Assembly (NCBI RefSeq): GCF_005144415.1
Contig: NZ_SWJE01000005.1
Location: 260,134 to 324,133, forward strand
DNA from: Trinickia terrae
GTDB lineage: Bacteria; Pseudomonadota; Gammaproteobacteria; Burkholderiales; Burkholderiaceae
Direction: 5' to 3'
DNA length: 64,000 nucleotides
Made by a program: the position numbers and the translations under genes. Shown here in pieces: positions 24,906 through 34,298 of the stretch. The stretch's first letter is position 1, and each line of letters begins with the position of its first letter. Below the pieces are notes generated by a model. That model saw only the letters and a program-made list of their open reading frames with translations. It did not search any database and had not been told where the DNA came from.

Positions 24906-26108
24906 ATGTCCACTGGAAACGTTGGTGCGCCTCGCGCGAAGAAACTCATGCTGCGGCCGCTGGCGCTCGCGCCGCTCGCCGCCTTGGCCGTCGCGGCCGG
25001 TCTTGCGCCGGGGCTCGCGCAAAGTCAGGGCGACACGATCAAGATCGGCGTGCCGGTGCCGCTCTCGGGCAGCTCCGCGAATGCCGGCCAGGATATCGTC
25101 GACGGCGCCAAGCTCGCGGCCGCCAAGATCAACGCGGCGGGCGGCGTGCTCGGCAAGCAGATCGAGCTCGTGCCCGAAGACGATGCCTGCGACGCGCAGA
25201 CGGCCGTGCAGGCGGCGCAGAAGCTGATCGACGCGGGCGTCGTGGCGGTGGCGGGCGGCTATTGCTCGAGCGCCGCGCTGCCCGAGCTGACCGCGCTCCA
25301 TCGTGCGGGAATTCCCTATGTGCTCGATGCATCGACCAATCCCCAGTTGACCGAGATGGGTTGGAACAACGTGTTCCGCACGATCGGCCGCGACGACGAG
25401 CAAGGTCCGTTCGCCGCCGGCTTCATGAAGAATTTCCTGCACGCGAAGCACGTCGCCGTGATCGACGACAACACGACCTACTCCAAGGGCCTCGCGCAGA
25501 ACACGGTGTCGGCGTTGAAGAGCCAGGGGGTCGACGTCGTCTACGCGAACTCGATCACGCCGGGCCAGATGGACTACTCGCCGACGCTCACCAAGGTCAA
25601 CTCGCTGAACCCCGACGTCATCTACTACACGGGCTACTTCGCGGAAGGCGGGCTGATGGTGAAGGAGGCGCGCCAGCTCGGCTACAAGGCGACCTTCATG
25701 GGCGGAGACGCCAACAACGACCCGACGCTGTTCAAGACGGCCGGGCCGGCGGCCGAGGGCATGATTATCACCACCGCGCCGCTCGCGCAGTTTCTCTCGA
25801 CCGCGCACGGCTACGTCGACGACTACACGAAGGCCTACGGGCAGGCGCCCGGACCTTACTCGGTCTATGAGTACGACGCGGTCGGCGTGACGGCGAAGGC
25901 GATCGCCGACGCGAAATCGACGAAGCCTGAAGCGATCGTCGCTGCGTTGCACAAGATCACCGATTACAAGGGCGTGACCGGCTCGATCGGCTTCAACCCG
26001 AAAGGCGATCGCAGCCGCGCGGTCTACGTCACGGTGATCGTGCACGGCGACGAGTTCAAGCCGTACCAGGAACTCAGCTCGGGTGGGAAGTGGATGGCGA
26101 TGAAGTAG
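24906..26108 (+). CDS. Branched-chain amino acid/amide-type ABC transporter, periplasmic binding protein
   Basis: This is the periplasmic receptor of a HAAT-family importer, 400 residues long. A positively charged start and hydrophobic core (LALAPLAALAVAAGLAPGLAQ) form a signal peptide of about 38 residues. The mature part opens IKIGVPVPLSGSSANAGQD, typical of LivJ-like proteins, and continues with GVVAVAGGYCSSAALPE, YVLDASTNPQL and FNPKGDRSRAVYVTVIV. The start ATG follows AAGGAG. It is the first gene of a four-gene operon with permease and ATPase genes. The ligand is unknown; the neighbouring dadA hints at an amino acid. Confidence 0.9.
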   Translation: MSTGNVGAPRAKKLMLRPLALAPLAALAVAAGLAPGLAQSQGDTIKIGVPVPLSGSSANAGQDIVDGAKLAAAKINAAGGVLGKQIELVPEDDACDAQTAVQAAQKLIDAGVVAVAGGYCSSAALPELTALHRAGIPYVLDASTNPQLTEMGWNNVFRTIGRDDEQGPFAAGFMKNFLHAKHVAVIDDNTTYSKGLAQNTVSALKSQGVDVVYANSITPGQMDYSPTLTKVNSLNPDVIYYTGYFAEGGLMVKEARQLGYKATFMGGDANNDPTLFKTAGPAAEGMIITTAPLAQFLSTAHGYVDDYTKAYGQAPGPYSVYEYDAVGVTAKAIADAKSTKPEAIVAALHKITDYKGVTGSIGFNPKGDRSRAVYVTVIVHGDEFKPYQELSSGGKWMAMK

Positions 26109-26114
26109 GGCAGC

Positions 26115-27014
26115 GTGAGCACCTTCTTCCAATACGTCGTCGAGGGGCTGACGATCGGCTCGTTCTACGCGCTCGTCGCCCTCGGCTACACGATGGTCTA
26201 CGGCATCATCCGTCTGATCAACTTCGCTCACGGCGACTTGTTCATGGTGGGGGCGTTCGTCGGCTGGACCGCGCTCGCGGCGCTCGCCTCCGCGCATCTG
26301 CCGTGGCTGCTGGCGCTCGTCGTGGCCTTGCTCGCCGCGATGCTCGTGACGGGCCTGCTCGGGCTCGCGATCGAGCGGCTCGCGTACCAGCCGCTGCTGC
26401 GCGCGCCGCGGCTGTCGATTCTCATCACGGCGCTCGGCGTGTCGCTCGCGCTCGAGAACGGCGTGCTGCTCTTGTACGGCGCGGGCTTCAAGACCTATCC
26501 GCACCTGCTCACGCATACCGGCTTCTCCATCGACGGCGTGCAGATCACCTACGCGCAGGTCGGTATCGTCGCGTGCAGCTTCGCGCTGATGCTGGCGCTC
26601 TATTTCTTCGTTCACCACACCTTCATCGGCACGGCGATGCGCGCGCTCGCGATCGACCAGGACGCGGCGCGCCTGATGGGCATCGACGTCGAACGCCTGA
26701 TCCAGTTGACGTTCTTCCTGGGCTCGGTGCTCGCCGCGGTGGCCGGCGTGATGGAAGGGCTCTACTACACGCAGATCAACTTCTTCATGGGCTTCGTCCT
26801 GGGCCTGCGCGCGTTCACGGCCGCGGTGCTCGGCGGCATCGGCAACATCCCGGGCGCGATGGCGGGCGGCATTCTGATCGGCTTGCTCGAAGCGTTCGGC
26901 GCGGGCTACGTGTCGTCGCAATGGACCGACGTGTTCGTGTTCGGCGTGCTGATCGCCGTGCTCGTCGTCAAGCCGACGGGACTGTTCGGCGAGCGCGTCG
27001 TCGAGAGGATGTAG
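26115..27014 (+). CDS. livH: ABC transporter permease LivH
   Basis: This inner-membrane subunit of the importer has 299 residues and about eight hydrophobic helices. Family landmarks are VEGLTIGSFYALVALGYTMV, YGIIRLINFAHGD, AIERLAYQPLLRAPRL, and the cytoplasmic coupling loop RALAIDQDAARLMGID. It starts at a GTG six bases after the binding-protein stop codon, with AGGG upstream, so it is co-transcribed. It pairs with the LivM half of the following fused gene. Confidence 0.92.
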   Translation: MSTFFQYVVEGLTIGSFYALVALGYTMVYGIIRLINFAHGDLFMVGAFVGWTALAALASAHLPWLLALVVALLAAMLVTGLLGLAIERLAYQPLLRAPRLSILITALGVSLALENGVLLLYGAGFKTYPHLLTHTGFSIDGVQITYAQVGIVACSFALMLALYFFVHHTFIGTAMRALAIDQDAARLMGIDVERLIQLTFFLGSVLAAVAGVMEGLYYTQINFFMGFVLGLRAFTAAVLGGIGNIPGAMAGGILIGLLEAFGAGYVSSQWTDVFVFGVLIAVLVVKPTGLFGERVVERM

Positions 27015-27017
27015 GCC

Positions 27018-28850
27018 ATGAGCGGCGCGGCCCCCCCTTCCGGCGCGAATCATGCGCTCGCCCGCCGCGCCACGGGCCTTGCGCTGTTCGCGGCGGCGGC
27101 GGCGCTGCCCGCGTTCGCGAGCAACTACATCATCGATGTCGGGCTCACGATCCTCACGTATTCGATCCTCGGGCTCGGGCTGAACATCGTCGTCGGCTAC
27201 GCGGGGCTGCTCGACTTGGGCTACGCGGCGTTCTTCGCGATCGGCGCCTATACGACCGCGCTCATGGAGACGCTGCTGCATTTCTCGTTCTGGGAGACGC
27301 TGCCGTTCTCCATCGTGTTCGCGGGCGCGTCGGGGATCGTCATCGGCTATCCGACGCTGCGCCTGCGCAGCGACTATCTCGCCATCGTCACGCTGGGTTT
27401 CGGCGAGATCGTGCGCATCATCGCGACCAACCTCGACATCACCGGCGGCCCGAACGGCATCTACGGGATCGAGAGCCCGAACTTGTTCGGCTACGAGATC
27501 GCGTCGCCGCGCGCAGTCTACGAGCTCGGGATCGTGTTCGTCGCGTGCGTGCTCGTGTTCGCGATCCGGCTTGGGGCATCGCGGCTCGGGCGCGCGTGGA
27601 CCAGCATCCGCGAGGATGAAGCGGCGGCCGAGGCCGTCGGCGTGCCGACGCTGCGCACGAAGCTGCTCGCCTACGTGATGGGCGCGCTGATCGGCGGCCT
27701 CGGCGGCAGCCTCTTTGCCGCGCGCTTCGGCACCATCGATCCGACCGGCTTCACCTATCTGCAGTCCGTCACGATCCTCATCATCGTCGTGCTGGGCGGG
27801 CGCGGCAGCATCCCGGGCGTGCTGCTCGGCGCGGTGATCGTGGCCGGGCTGCCCGAGATGCTGCGCTTCCTCTCGCTGTGGCGGATCTTCGGCTTCGCGA
27901 TCGGGCTCGTGATCCTGATGCTGCTGCGGCCGCAGGGGCTCTGGCCGGCCGCCTTGCGGCGCGTCGCGCCGCCGAAGCCGGCCGCGCTCGGCGAGGCGGC
28001 GCCCGCGCCGACGCCGCGCGAGGTCGCCGCCGGCGAGACGCTGCTCGAAGCGCGCGACATGACGCGGCGCTTCGGCGGCGTGCTGGCGGTGGGCGGCGTG
28101 AGCTTCACTGTGAAGGGCGGCGAGATCCTCAGCATCATCGGACCGAACGGCGCGGGAAAGACGACGGTGTTCAATTGCCTGACGGGCGTAACGCGTCTCA
28201 CGAGCGGCCAGGTGATCTGGCGCGGCGCGCCGCTCGCGGGGGGCGCGCCGCACCGCATCGTTCACCGCGGCATCGCGCGCACGTTCCAGGGCATACGCCT
28301 GTTCGGCAACATGACCGCGTTCGAGAACGTGCTGGTCGGCATGGATCATCGCTTCAAGGCGCCGATCGTCGCCGAGCTGGCCGCGCTGCCGTTCGCGCGC
28401 CACGAAGCGTCCGACCATGCCGCCGACGGGCTGCGCTGGCTCGACTTCGTCGGCCTGCGCGCGCGTGCCGGCGAGCGCGCGGCGGACCTGCCGTACGGCG
28501 ATCAGCGGCGGCTCGAGATCGCCCGCGCGCTGGCGAGCCGTCCGCGCCTCTTGCTGCTCGACGAACCGGCGGCGGGGATGAACCCGACCGAGAAGCAGGC
28601 GCTGATGGAGCTGATCCGCCGGATTCGCGACTACGGCGTGACGGTGCTCCTGATCGAGCACGACATGATGCTGGTGATGGGCGTCTCCGACCGGATCATC
28701 GTGATGGATCACGGCGTGATCATCGCTGAGGGGCCGCCGGCGCAGATCCAGGCCGACCCGCGCGTGATCGATGCCTACCTCGGCACTGCGGAAAAAGACG
28801 AGGCGGCCGACGACGGCAAGGCCGGGGAGGCATCGCTGTGGGACTCCTAG
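27018..28850 (+). CDS. livM: Fused ABC transporter permease-ATPase (LivM-LivG)
   Basis: One 610-residue polypeptide contains both the second permease and the first ATPase of the importer. Residues 1 to about 320 are LivM-like (YSILGLGLNIVVGYAGLLDL, DYLAIVTLGFGEIVRI, WTSIREDEAAAEAVGV). A proline/alanine linker (about 320-345) leads to a LivG-type ATPase with Walker A GPNGAGKTT (375), RTFQGIRLF, the signature segment LPYGDQRRLEIARAL and Walker B LLLLDEPAAGMNP. LPYGDQ in place of LSGGQ is normal for LivG. The fusion is uninterrupted in one frame. It lies three bases after livH. Confidence 0.93.
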   Translation: MSGAAPPSGANHALARRATGLALFAAAAALPAFASNYIIDVGLTILTYSILGLGLNIVVGYAGLLDLGYAAFFAIGAYTTALMETLLHFSFWETLPFSIVFAGASGIVIGYPTLRLRSDYLAIVTLGFGEIVRIIATNLDITGGPNGIYGIESPNLFGYEIASPRAVYELGIVFVACVLVFAIRLGASRLGRAWTSIREDEAAAEAVGVPTLRTKLLAYVMGALIGGLGGSLFAARFGTIDPTGFTYLQSVTILIIVVLGGRGSIPGVLLGAVIVAGLPEMLRFLSLWRIFGFAIGLVILMLLRPQGLWPAALRRVAPPKPAALGEAAPAPTPREVAAGETLLEARDMTRRFGGVLAVGGVSFTVKGGEILSIIGPNGAGKTTVFNCLTGVTRLTSGQVIWRGAPLAGGAPHRIVHRGIARTFQGIRLFGNMTAFENVLVGMDHRFKAPIVAELAALPFARHEASDHAADGLRWLDFVGLRARAGERAADLPYGDQRRLEIARALASRPRLLLLDEPAAGMNPTEKQALMELIRRIRDYGVTVLLIEHDMMLVMGVSDRIIVMDHGVIIAEGPPAQIQADPRVIDAYLGTAEKDEAADDGKAGEASLWDS

Positions 28851-29578
28851 AGATCCGCGACCTGCACGTGAGCTACGGCAAGGTCGAGGTGCTGCACGGC
28901 ATCTCGCTCGAAGTGGGCACGGGGGAGATCGTCGCGCTGCTGGGCAGCAACGGCGCGGGCAAGACCACGACGCTGCGCGCGATTTCCGGGCTGGTTCGTC
29001 CGCGCGCGGGGCAGATCGCGATGGACGGGCACGTGCTGAACGACATGCCGGCGCATCGGATCGTCGCGCTGGGGCTCGGACACGTGCCGGAAGGGCGGCG
29101 CATGTTCGGCGCGCTGACGGTCGAGGAGAATTTGCGGCTCGGCGGGTATTTGATCCGGCGCGAGGCGGGGTCGATCGATGCGCGGATGGCGCAGCTGTTC
29201 GAGACGTTTCCGCGGCTCGGCGAGCGGCGCAGCCAGCTGGCGGGGACGTTGAGCGGCGGCGAGCAGCAGATGCTCGCGATTGCGCGCGCGCTGATGGTGA
29301 AGCCGCGGCTCGTGGTGCTCGACGAGCCGTCGATGGGGCTCGCGCCGAAGCTCGTGCGCGCGATCTTCGCGATGATCGCGAAGATTCAAAGCGAGGGGAC
29401 TGCGATCCTTGTGGTCGAGCAGAACGCGAGGCAGGCGCTCAGGATTGCTTCGCGGGCTTATGTATTGGAGAGCGGAAAGATCGCGCTATCCGGGCCGTCG
29501 CAGGAGCTGGCGCAGGATAGCCGGGTGAGAGCGGCGTATTTGGGGGGGAGTGCAGGGGTCGGCGAGGGAGGGCGCTAG
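28838..29578 (+). CDS. livF: ABC transporter ATPase LivF
   Basis: This second ATPase subunit of the importer has 246 residues. Walker A is GSNGAGKTTTLRAISG, the signature is LSGGEQQMLAIARAL and Walker B is LVVLDEPSMGLAPKLV. Translation starts at a GTG 13 bases inside the end of the fused gene, with GGGGAGG upstream, which indicates coupling. It forms the nucleotide-binding pair with the LivG half of the preceding protein. Confidence 0.93.
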   Translation: MGLLEIRDLHVSYGKVEVLHGISLEVGTGEIVALLGSNGAGKTTTLRAISGLVRPRAGQIAMDGHVLNDMPAHRIVALGLGHVPEGRRMFGALTVEENLRLGGYLIRREAGSIDARMAQLFETFPRLGERRSQLAGTLSGGEQQMLAIARALMVKPRLVVLDEPSMGLAPKLVRAIFAMIAKIQSEGTAILVVEQNARQALRIASRAYVLESGKIALSGPSQELAQDSRVRAAYLGGSAGVGEGGR

Positions 29579-29660
29579 TACGAACCATGCTTTTGATTAG
29601 GACCGCGGCTAGTTTAGGAGTATTCCGATAGGCACTATGCGGAATAGTTCATAGAGTCGC

Positions 29661-29682
29661 AGCAGCCTACTTTCAGGCTGCT
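29661..29682 (+). promoter_or_regulatory. Hairpin in the leader just upstream of tpsA
   Basis: Eight-base arms AGCAGCCT and AGGCTGCT enclose a six-base loop and are followed by TTTC. The hairpin ends 16 bases before the tpsA start codon. It could be the terminator of the ABC operon or a leader structure affecting tpsA translation. Confidence 0.5.
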
Positions 29683-29698
29683 TTCAATCAAAGGCACT

Positions 29699-32600
29699 AT
29701 GAAAAAAACTATTGCACTCCGCCCTATTGCGCTTGCGGCATCGCTGCTGGTAACGGGCCAGGCGTTTGCTGTGGGGAACGGCGCCATCAACGGGGGTAAC
29801 GGGTCCATTGAAAAGAATGGCAACACGACCACCGTAAACCAGTCCAGCAGCAGGATGATTGTGGACTGGGACAACATGGATGTCCTGAAGAGCGAAACGC
29901 TGAATTTCAAGCAAGGAAACGCCTCTTCGCAGGTCCTGAACCGCGTTCACTCCAACGATCCCACCCAAATTCTGGGCGCCCTCAAGGCCAACGGCAGCGT
30001 ATTCGTGGTCAACCCGAACGGCGTGCTGATCGGTAACGGCGCGACCGTCAACGTGGGTAGCCTCGTGGCATCGTCGCTGGACATCTCGAATAGCGACTTC
30101 ATGGCAGGGCGCTTCAATTTCAAAGGAAATGGCACCGGCCGCGTGGTCAACGAAGGCACGATCAACGCCGATGGCTCGGTCGTGCTGCAGGGCGGGGCAG
30201 AGGTCGCCAACCTGGGCACGATCAAAGCGAAGGCAGGCGACGTGACTTTGGCTTCGGGCAGCGACGTGACGCTGGTGTTCGGCACCAACGGCGCGATCGT
30301 CAGGCTCAACAAGGGCAGCCTGAACGCGCTGGTCAAGAACGGCGGGCTGATCGTCACGACCGATGGCGCCGTCAAGCTGACTGCATGGGCCATCGACTCG
30401 CTCAAGCGCAGCGTCATCAATAACACCGGCACCATCGAAGCTAACGCGCTGCGCTATAGCAGCGATGGCGGCATCACGCTGGAGAGCCACGGCAGCGGCA
30501 TGGTCGACGTTGGAGGCAGCCTCCAAAGTAAGGGTGTCAGTTTTGGCACTGGCATTACGGCGTCGGGAGATTCCGTCCACGTGCACGATGGCGCTTCTCT
30601 GAGCGCAGGCGTCGAGGGCTATGATTCCTCCGGAAACATCAACCTGAGGGCTAACGCCCGCAACGGCTATGTCCAACTCGACCGGGCAACGCTGGACGCG
30701 AGCCAGGTGCGGATCACGGCCGACAACGTTGCGACTGGGAAAGGCGCACAGGGCCCCGTGTTCAAGCGCGCTGGCGCCGTCGCCGTCCAGTCGCAGTCGG
30801 AAGACCAAAGCTTCCGCTTCAGCGACGCCCAATTCGACGCAGACAACGCGCAAGACGGCAAGGGAACGATCAGTGCCGATTTGATCAAATCGGTGGCTGA
30901 AGCGGGTGGCCGCCTGGGCGTCGGTACGCAGAAGGGCGATATCACCTTCGACGTCGACGGACTCGATGTGGGCAACCTTGGTTTGAGCTCGGCGGAAGGC
31001 AACGTCTACCTGAACTCCAAGGTGAAGGGCAATAGCTTCTCCGCGCGCGCGGGCGGTAGCGTTGAGCAGGCGCAGGGCGCCGACATCGACGTCACGACTG
31101 GTGTTTCCCTGGACGCTCGCAACGCCGTGGTGCAGCGAGCCAATATCAAGGGCGGCTCGGTGAGCTTGAAGGGCGCGACTATCACCATGGCGCAGGGCCT
31201 CAAGACCGAGGGTAAGTCGGTGTCGTACACGGGCGGCAATGTGCAGCTCGACGGCGATATTGCGGCTGACGAGCTGACCACGGACGGCACTGTCACGCAA
31301 GGCGCGCAGTCGAACATCGCCGCAGGCAATCTGCGTCAGGCCGGCGGCAATCTGGACTTGACGCAGGGCCATAACACGATCGACCGGATGACGTTGAAAG
31401 GCGCGTCCTCCCGAATTCGCGTCGAAGGCGACACCCATGTCGAATCCGCGTCGCTGTCGGGCGCGTTGGCGCTGACTGGCCGGAATCTCATGGTGACGGA
31501 CGCGAACGCCCGCAACATTTCGTTGCGGGCCGACGAAGACGTGGCGGTTGGCCGTATTTCCTCGTGGAATGGCATCGACATCGCGGCGAGGAACGTCAAG
31601 AAAGCCAGTGACAAGGCTGACCAAGGCGTCATCGGCACGTCCGAGGATATCAACATCGACGCATCGGACGATGTCGACTTGTCGCGACTGTCCGGCAATA
31701 ACGTGACGCTGTCTGGCAAGCGCATCACCGCGGATTCGGTGGACGCGCGCAATGTCGCCAGCCTTAACGCCACGGGCGACATCAAGGTCACCGATCGTCT
31801 GTCGGGTCAAAACGGCGTCAATGCCCGCTCGGCGCAAGGCGGCATTTCGCTTGCGCGTGCTCAGTCGGAAAACGGCGACGTTTCGCTGAGCGCGCAGAAA
31901 GACGTTGAGAGCGGCAATTGGGTTAGCGCAGGCCGCAACGTCAACGTCAACGCGAAGGGCGATGTCCGCTTGTCGTGGGTGAGAGGCGATGACGTGACGC
32001 TGGCTGGCCAGCGCATCACAGCGGGCTCGGTGGACGCACGGAAAGTCGCCGACCTCGAGGCCGATGGCGACATCGACGTTCGTAGCTTGGGGGGGCGAGA
32101 CGGGGTCGAGGCAAAGTCGAAGCAGGGCGGCGCGTCGTTTGGGGGTGTCTATTCGGAAAACGGTGACGTTTCGCTGAACGCCCAGGAAGACGTCAAGATT
32201 TCGGATGGGGTTCGCGCGGGCCGCAACATCGACATTGGCGCGAAGAACGTGCGGGCCTCTGTCGATCCGGCTGAATGGTACAGGACAAACAAGCTGAAGG
32301 CCGGCAAAGACATCAACATCAACGCCACCGGCGACGTTGATGCAAGCGAGCTGCAGGCTGGCAAAGACATCAACATCAACGCCACCAGCGACATTGATGT
32401 AGGCACGCTGTCGGCCGATAACGTGGCGCTGTCTGGCGAGCGCATCACCGCGAGTTCGGTGGACGCGCGCAATGTCGCTAGCCTTAACGCCACGGGCGAC
32501 ATCAAGGTCACCGATCATCTGGCGGGTCAAAACGGCGTCAACGCTCGCTCGGCGCAAGGCGGCATTTCGCTTGCGCGTGCTCAGTCGGAAAACGGCGACG

Positions 32601-34240
32601 TTTCGCTGAGCGCGCAGAACGACGTTGAGATCGGCAAGTCGGTTAGCGCGGGCCGTAACATCAACATTGATGCGAAGAACGTGCGCGCCGTTGCCGATCC
32701 CAATACCCAGCCCCGGGATTGGCGGGCTGCCTCCTCGGACAAGGCGGGCGAGCTGAAGGCCGGTAAAGACATCAACGTCAACGCTACGGGCAACATTGAT
32801 GTAAGCAAGCTGTCGGCCGAGAACGTCACGCTGGCCGGGCAATCCGTCAAGGCGTCGAGCGTCAGCTCGAATGGCCGTACGAGCATTAAGGGTACGGGCG
32901 ATGTGATTAGCGACTATGTCTATGCGAAACGCGGTGTCGACATCACGTCGGAGCAGGGCACGCTCAGCGTCAATGATCTGCAGACCGGCGGCAACGCTTC
33001 GCTGAGCGCCAAGAACCTCACGGCGAAGTCGTTGCGGGCGAACGGCAATGCTCAGCTGCTGGCGACTGAAAATGCCAAGCTCGGCCGCGTGAACGCGAAC
33101 GGCAATGTCGATGTCCAGGCAACGAACGTCACGCGAGTCGATGACGGCTACGACAGCGGAAACCTCAGTGCAGGCAAGGACCTCAAAGTCAACGCGACGG
33201 GCGATGTCAGCTTGTCGCAGGTGAGCGGCAATAACGTCACGCTGGCTGGGAAAACAGTGAAGACGTCGCAGATCACCGCGAAGGACCGTACGAACATCAC
33301 GGGTACGGGCGACGTGAATAGCGGCCGCATCTCGACGGACGGCGATGTCGAGGTGACGTCGGACGAAGGCTCGGTCAACCTTGACGATCTGCGGGGCCGC
33401 AACGTCAAGCTGCAAGCTGCCGAGGGAGTTAAGGTTGGCGGCGTTGATGCCTCCAACGACATCGACGTCAAGGCAAAGAGCGCCACCGGACGCTATAGCG
33501 GGTGGGGCAGTCTTTCGGCAGGCGGCAACGTCAACGTGACGACGACGGCGGGTGTGGATCTGGCCGGCATCAACGGCCGGAATGTCAATGTGAATAGCGG
33601 TGGCAAGGTATCCCTCGGGAAGTTGAACGCCTCGGGTGACGCAAGCGTGAGCGCAGGTCAAGAAGGCATTGCCTTCGGCCGGGGCGATGTGAGAGTGGAC
33701 CGCAACCTGCTCCTGAAAACCGCGGGCAATATCACCAAGGCTCGAGATCCGTACGGTTATGGCGATGGCGGCCGAATCAAGGTGGGCGGGGATCTGACGT
33801 ACGACGTATCGGACACCAGCACGGTGGCTTATGAAGATGGTCGGGCGCTGACGCCGGAGGTTGGCGGCAAGATCGTCGATTCGCGCTCGAAGGACGCTGA
33901 TGGTGACAAGGGCGACAAGGGTGCCGATGGCGACAAGGGTGCCGATGGCGGCAAGCAGCTTAGCCCCGACGAGCGCATGAAGGCTGCGTCCGACGCCCTC
34001 AATGCTGCCATTGAGCAAGCGAATCGCACCTACCAGGAGGCCATGAATGCGGTCAACCGGGAAATGGCGGAGGCGCTGAAGCAAGGACCGACGGACTACC
34101 AATCGTACATGCGGCTACAGCAACGCTATAACGAGGCTGTGAACGCGGCCGCCCAAGCCAGGGACAACGCGATCGCCGAGGCGCGACGCAAATCGGATGC
34201 TGTGATTCGCGAGATCCACCCGGAGTGGTTCTGGTGGTAA
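29699..34240 (+). CDS. Two-partner secretion exoprotein (TpsA), filamentous haemagglutinin-like adhesin
   Basis: This large secreted beta-helix protein has 1513 residues. A signal peptide (MKKTIALRPIALAASLLVTG to QAFA) precedes a TPS secretion domain (about 25-270) with the hallmark VFVVNPNGVLIGNGATVNVG. The centre is a long run of strand-forming repeats rich in Gly, Asn, Asp and Val, including near-identical units 720 bases apart. The end (about 1400-1513) is different: a DKGDKGADG charged tract, a helical coiled-coil (SDALNAAIEQANRTYQEA) and a final HPEWFWW. There is no VENN or known toxin tip, so an adhesin or biofilm protein is more likely than contact-dependent inhibition. Composition is less G/C rich than neighbours. 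The cognate transporter follows. Confidence 0.9.
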   Translation: MKKTIALRPIALAASLLVTGQAFAVGNGAINGGNGSIEKNGNTTTVNQSSSRMIVDWDNMDVLKSETLNFKQGNASSQVLNRVHSNDPTQILGALKANGSVFVVNPNGVLIGNGATVNVGSLVASSLDISNSDFMAGRFNFKGNGTGRVVNEGTINADGSVVLQGGAEVANLGTIKAKAGDVTLASGSDVTLVFGTNGAIVRLNKGSLNALVKNGGLIVTTDGAVKLTAWAIDSLKRSVINNTGTIEANALRYSSDGGITLESHGSGMVDVGGSLQSKGVSFGTGITASGDSVHVHDGASLSAGVEGYDSSGNINLRANARNGYVQLDRATLDASQVRITADNVATGKGAQGPVFKRAGAVAVQSQSEDQSFRFSDAQFDADNAQDGKGTISADLIKSVAEAGGRLGVGTQKGDITFDVDGLDVGNLGLSSAEGNVYLNSKVKGNSFSARAGGSVEQAQGADIDVTTGVSLDARNAVVQRANIKGGSVSLKGATITMAQGLKTEGKSVSYTGGNVQLDGDIAADELTTDGTVTQGAQSNIAAGNLRQAGGNLDLTQGHNTIDRMTLKGASSRIRVEGDTHVESASLSGALALTGRNLMVTDANARNISLRADEDVAVGRISSWNGIDIAARNVKKASDKADQGVIGTSEDINIDASDDVDLSRLSGNNVTLSGKRITADSVDARNVASLNATGDIKVTDRLSGQNGVNARSAQGGISLARAQSENGDVSLSAQKDVESGNWVSAGRNVNVNAKGDVRLSWVRGDDVTLAGQRITAGSVDARKVADLEADGDIDVRSLGGRDGVEAKSKQGGASFGGVYSENGDVSLNAQEDVKISDGVRAGRNIDIGAKNVRASVDPAEWYRTNKLKAGKDININATGDVDASELQAGKDININATSDIDVGTLSADNVALSGERITASSVDARNVASLNATGDIKVTDHLAGQNGVNARSAQGGISLARAQSENGDVSLSAQNDVEIGKSVSAGRNINIDAKNVRAVADPNTQPRDWRAASSDKAGELKAGKDINVNATGNIDVSKLSAENVTLAGQSVKASSVSSNGRTSIKGTGDVISDYVYAKRGVDITSEQGTLSVNDLQTGGNASLSAKNLTAKSLRANGNAQLLATENAKLGRVNANGNVDVQATNVTRVDDGYDSGNLSAGKDLKVNATGDVSLSQVSGNNVTLAGKTVKTSQITAKDRTNITGTGDVNSGRISTDGDVEVTSDEGSVNLDDLRGRNVKLQAAEGVKVGGVDASNDIDVKAKSATGRYSGWGSLSAGGNVNVTTTAGVDLAGINGRNVNVNSGGKVSLGKLNASGDASVSAGQEGIAFGRGDVRVDRNLLLKTAGNITKARDPYGYGDGGRIKVGGDLTYDVSDTSTVAYEDGRALTPEVGGKIVDSRSKDADGDKGDKGADGDKGADGGKQLSPDERMKAASDALNAAIEQANRTYQEAMNAVNREMAEALKQGPTDYQSYMRLQQRYNEAVNAAAQARDNAIAEARRKSDAVIREIHPEWFWW
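31692..31915 (+). repeat. Internal tpsA repeat, unit 1
   Basis: This segment is nearly identical to the one exactly 720 bases downstream. Shared DNA includes ATGTCGCCAGCCTTAACGCC (one change) and the stretch encoding GQNGVNARSAQGGISLARAQ. A more diverged related unit lies between the two. Confidence 0.9.
32294..32407 (+). repeat. Two tandem 57-bp units inside tpsA
   Basis: Two adjacent 57-base units encode KAGKDININATGDVDASE and QAGKDININATSDIDVGT. A third, more diverged copy begins near 32754. Changes in unit number would keep the reading frame. Confidence 0.85.
32412..32635 (+). repeat. Internal tpsA repeat, unit 2
   Basis: This direct repeat of unit 1 at an offset of 720 bases (240 codons) differs at only a few positions. 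The near-identity at DNA level indicates recent duplication or gene conversion within the adhesin. Confidence 0.9.
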
Positions 34241-34298
34241 CACAACGTAGTGTGACGTAGCCCCCGCGCGCCACCCCGCGCGCGGCGGGTTTTTCCTA

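Noticed and set aside
24837..28712. Long minus-strand open frame opposite the ABC transporter operon
   Set aside because: Its composition is dominated by Arg, His, Asp and Glu. The plus-strand Liv proteins explain the region fully.
31692..32635. CRISPR-like reading of the regularly spaced repeats
   Set aside because: The repeats are long, in frame within one coding sequence and not separated by unique spacers of constant length.
29684..34102. Long minus-strand open frame opposite tpsA
   Set aside because: The plus strand encodes a signal peptide, a TPS domain and repeats; the minus translation has no recognisable features.
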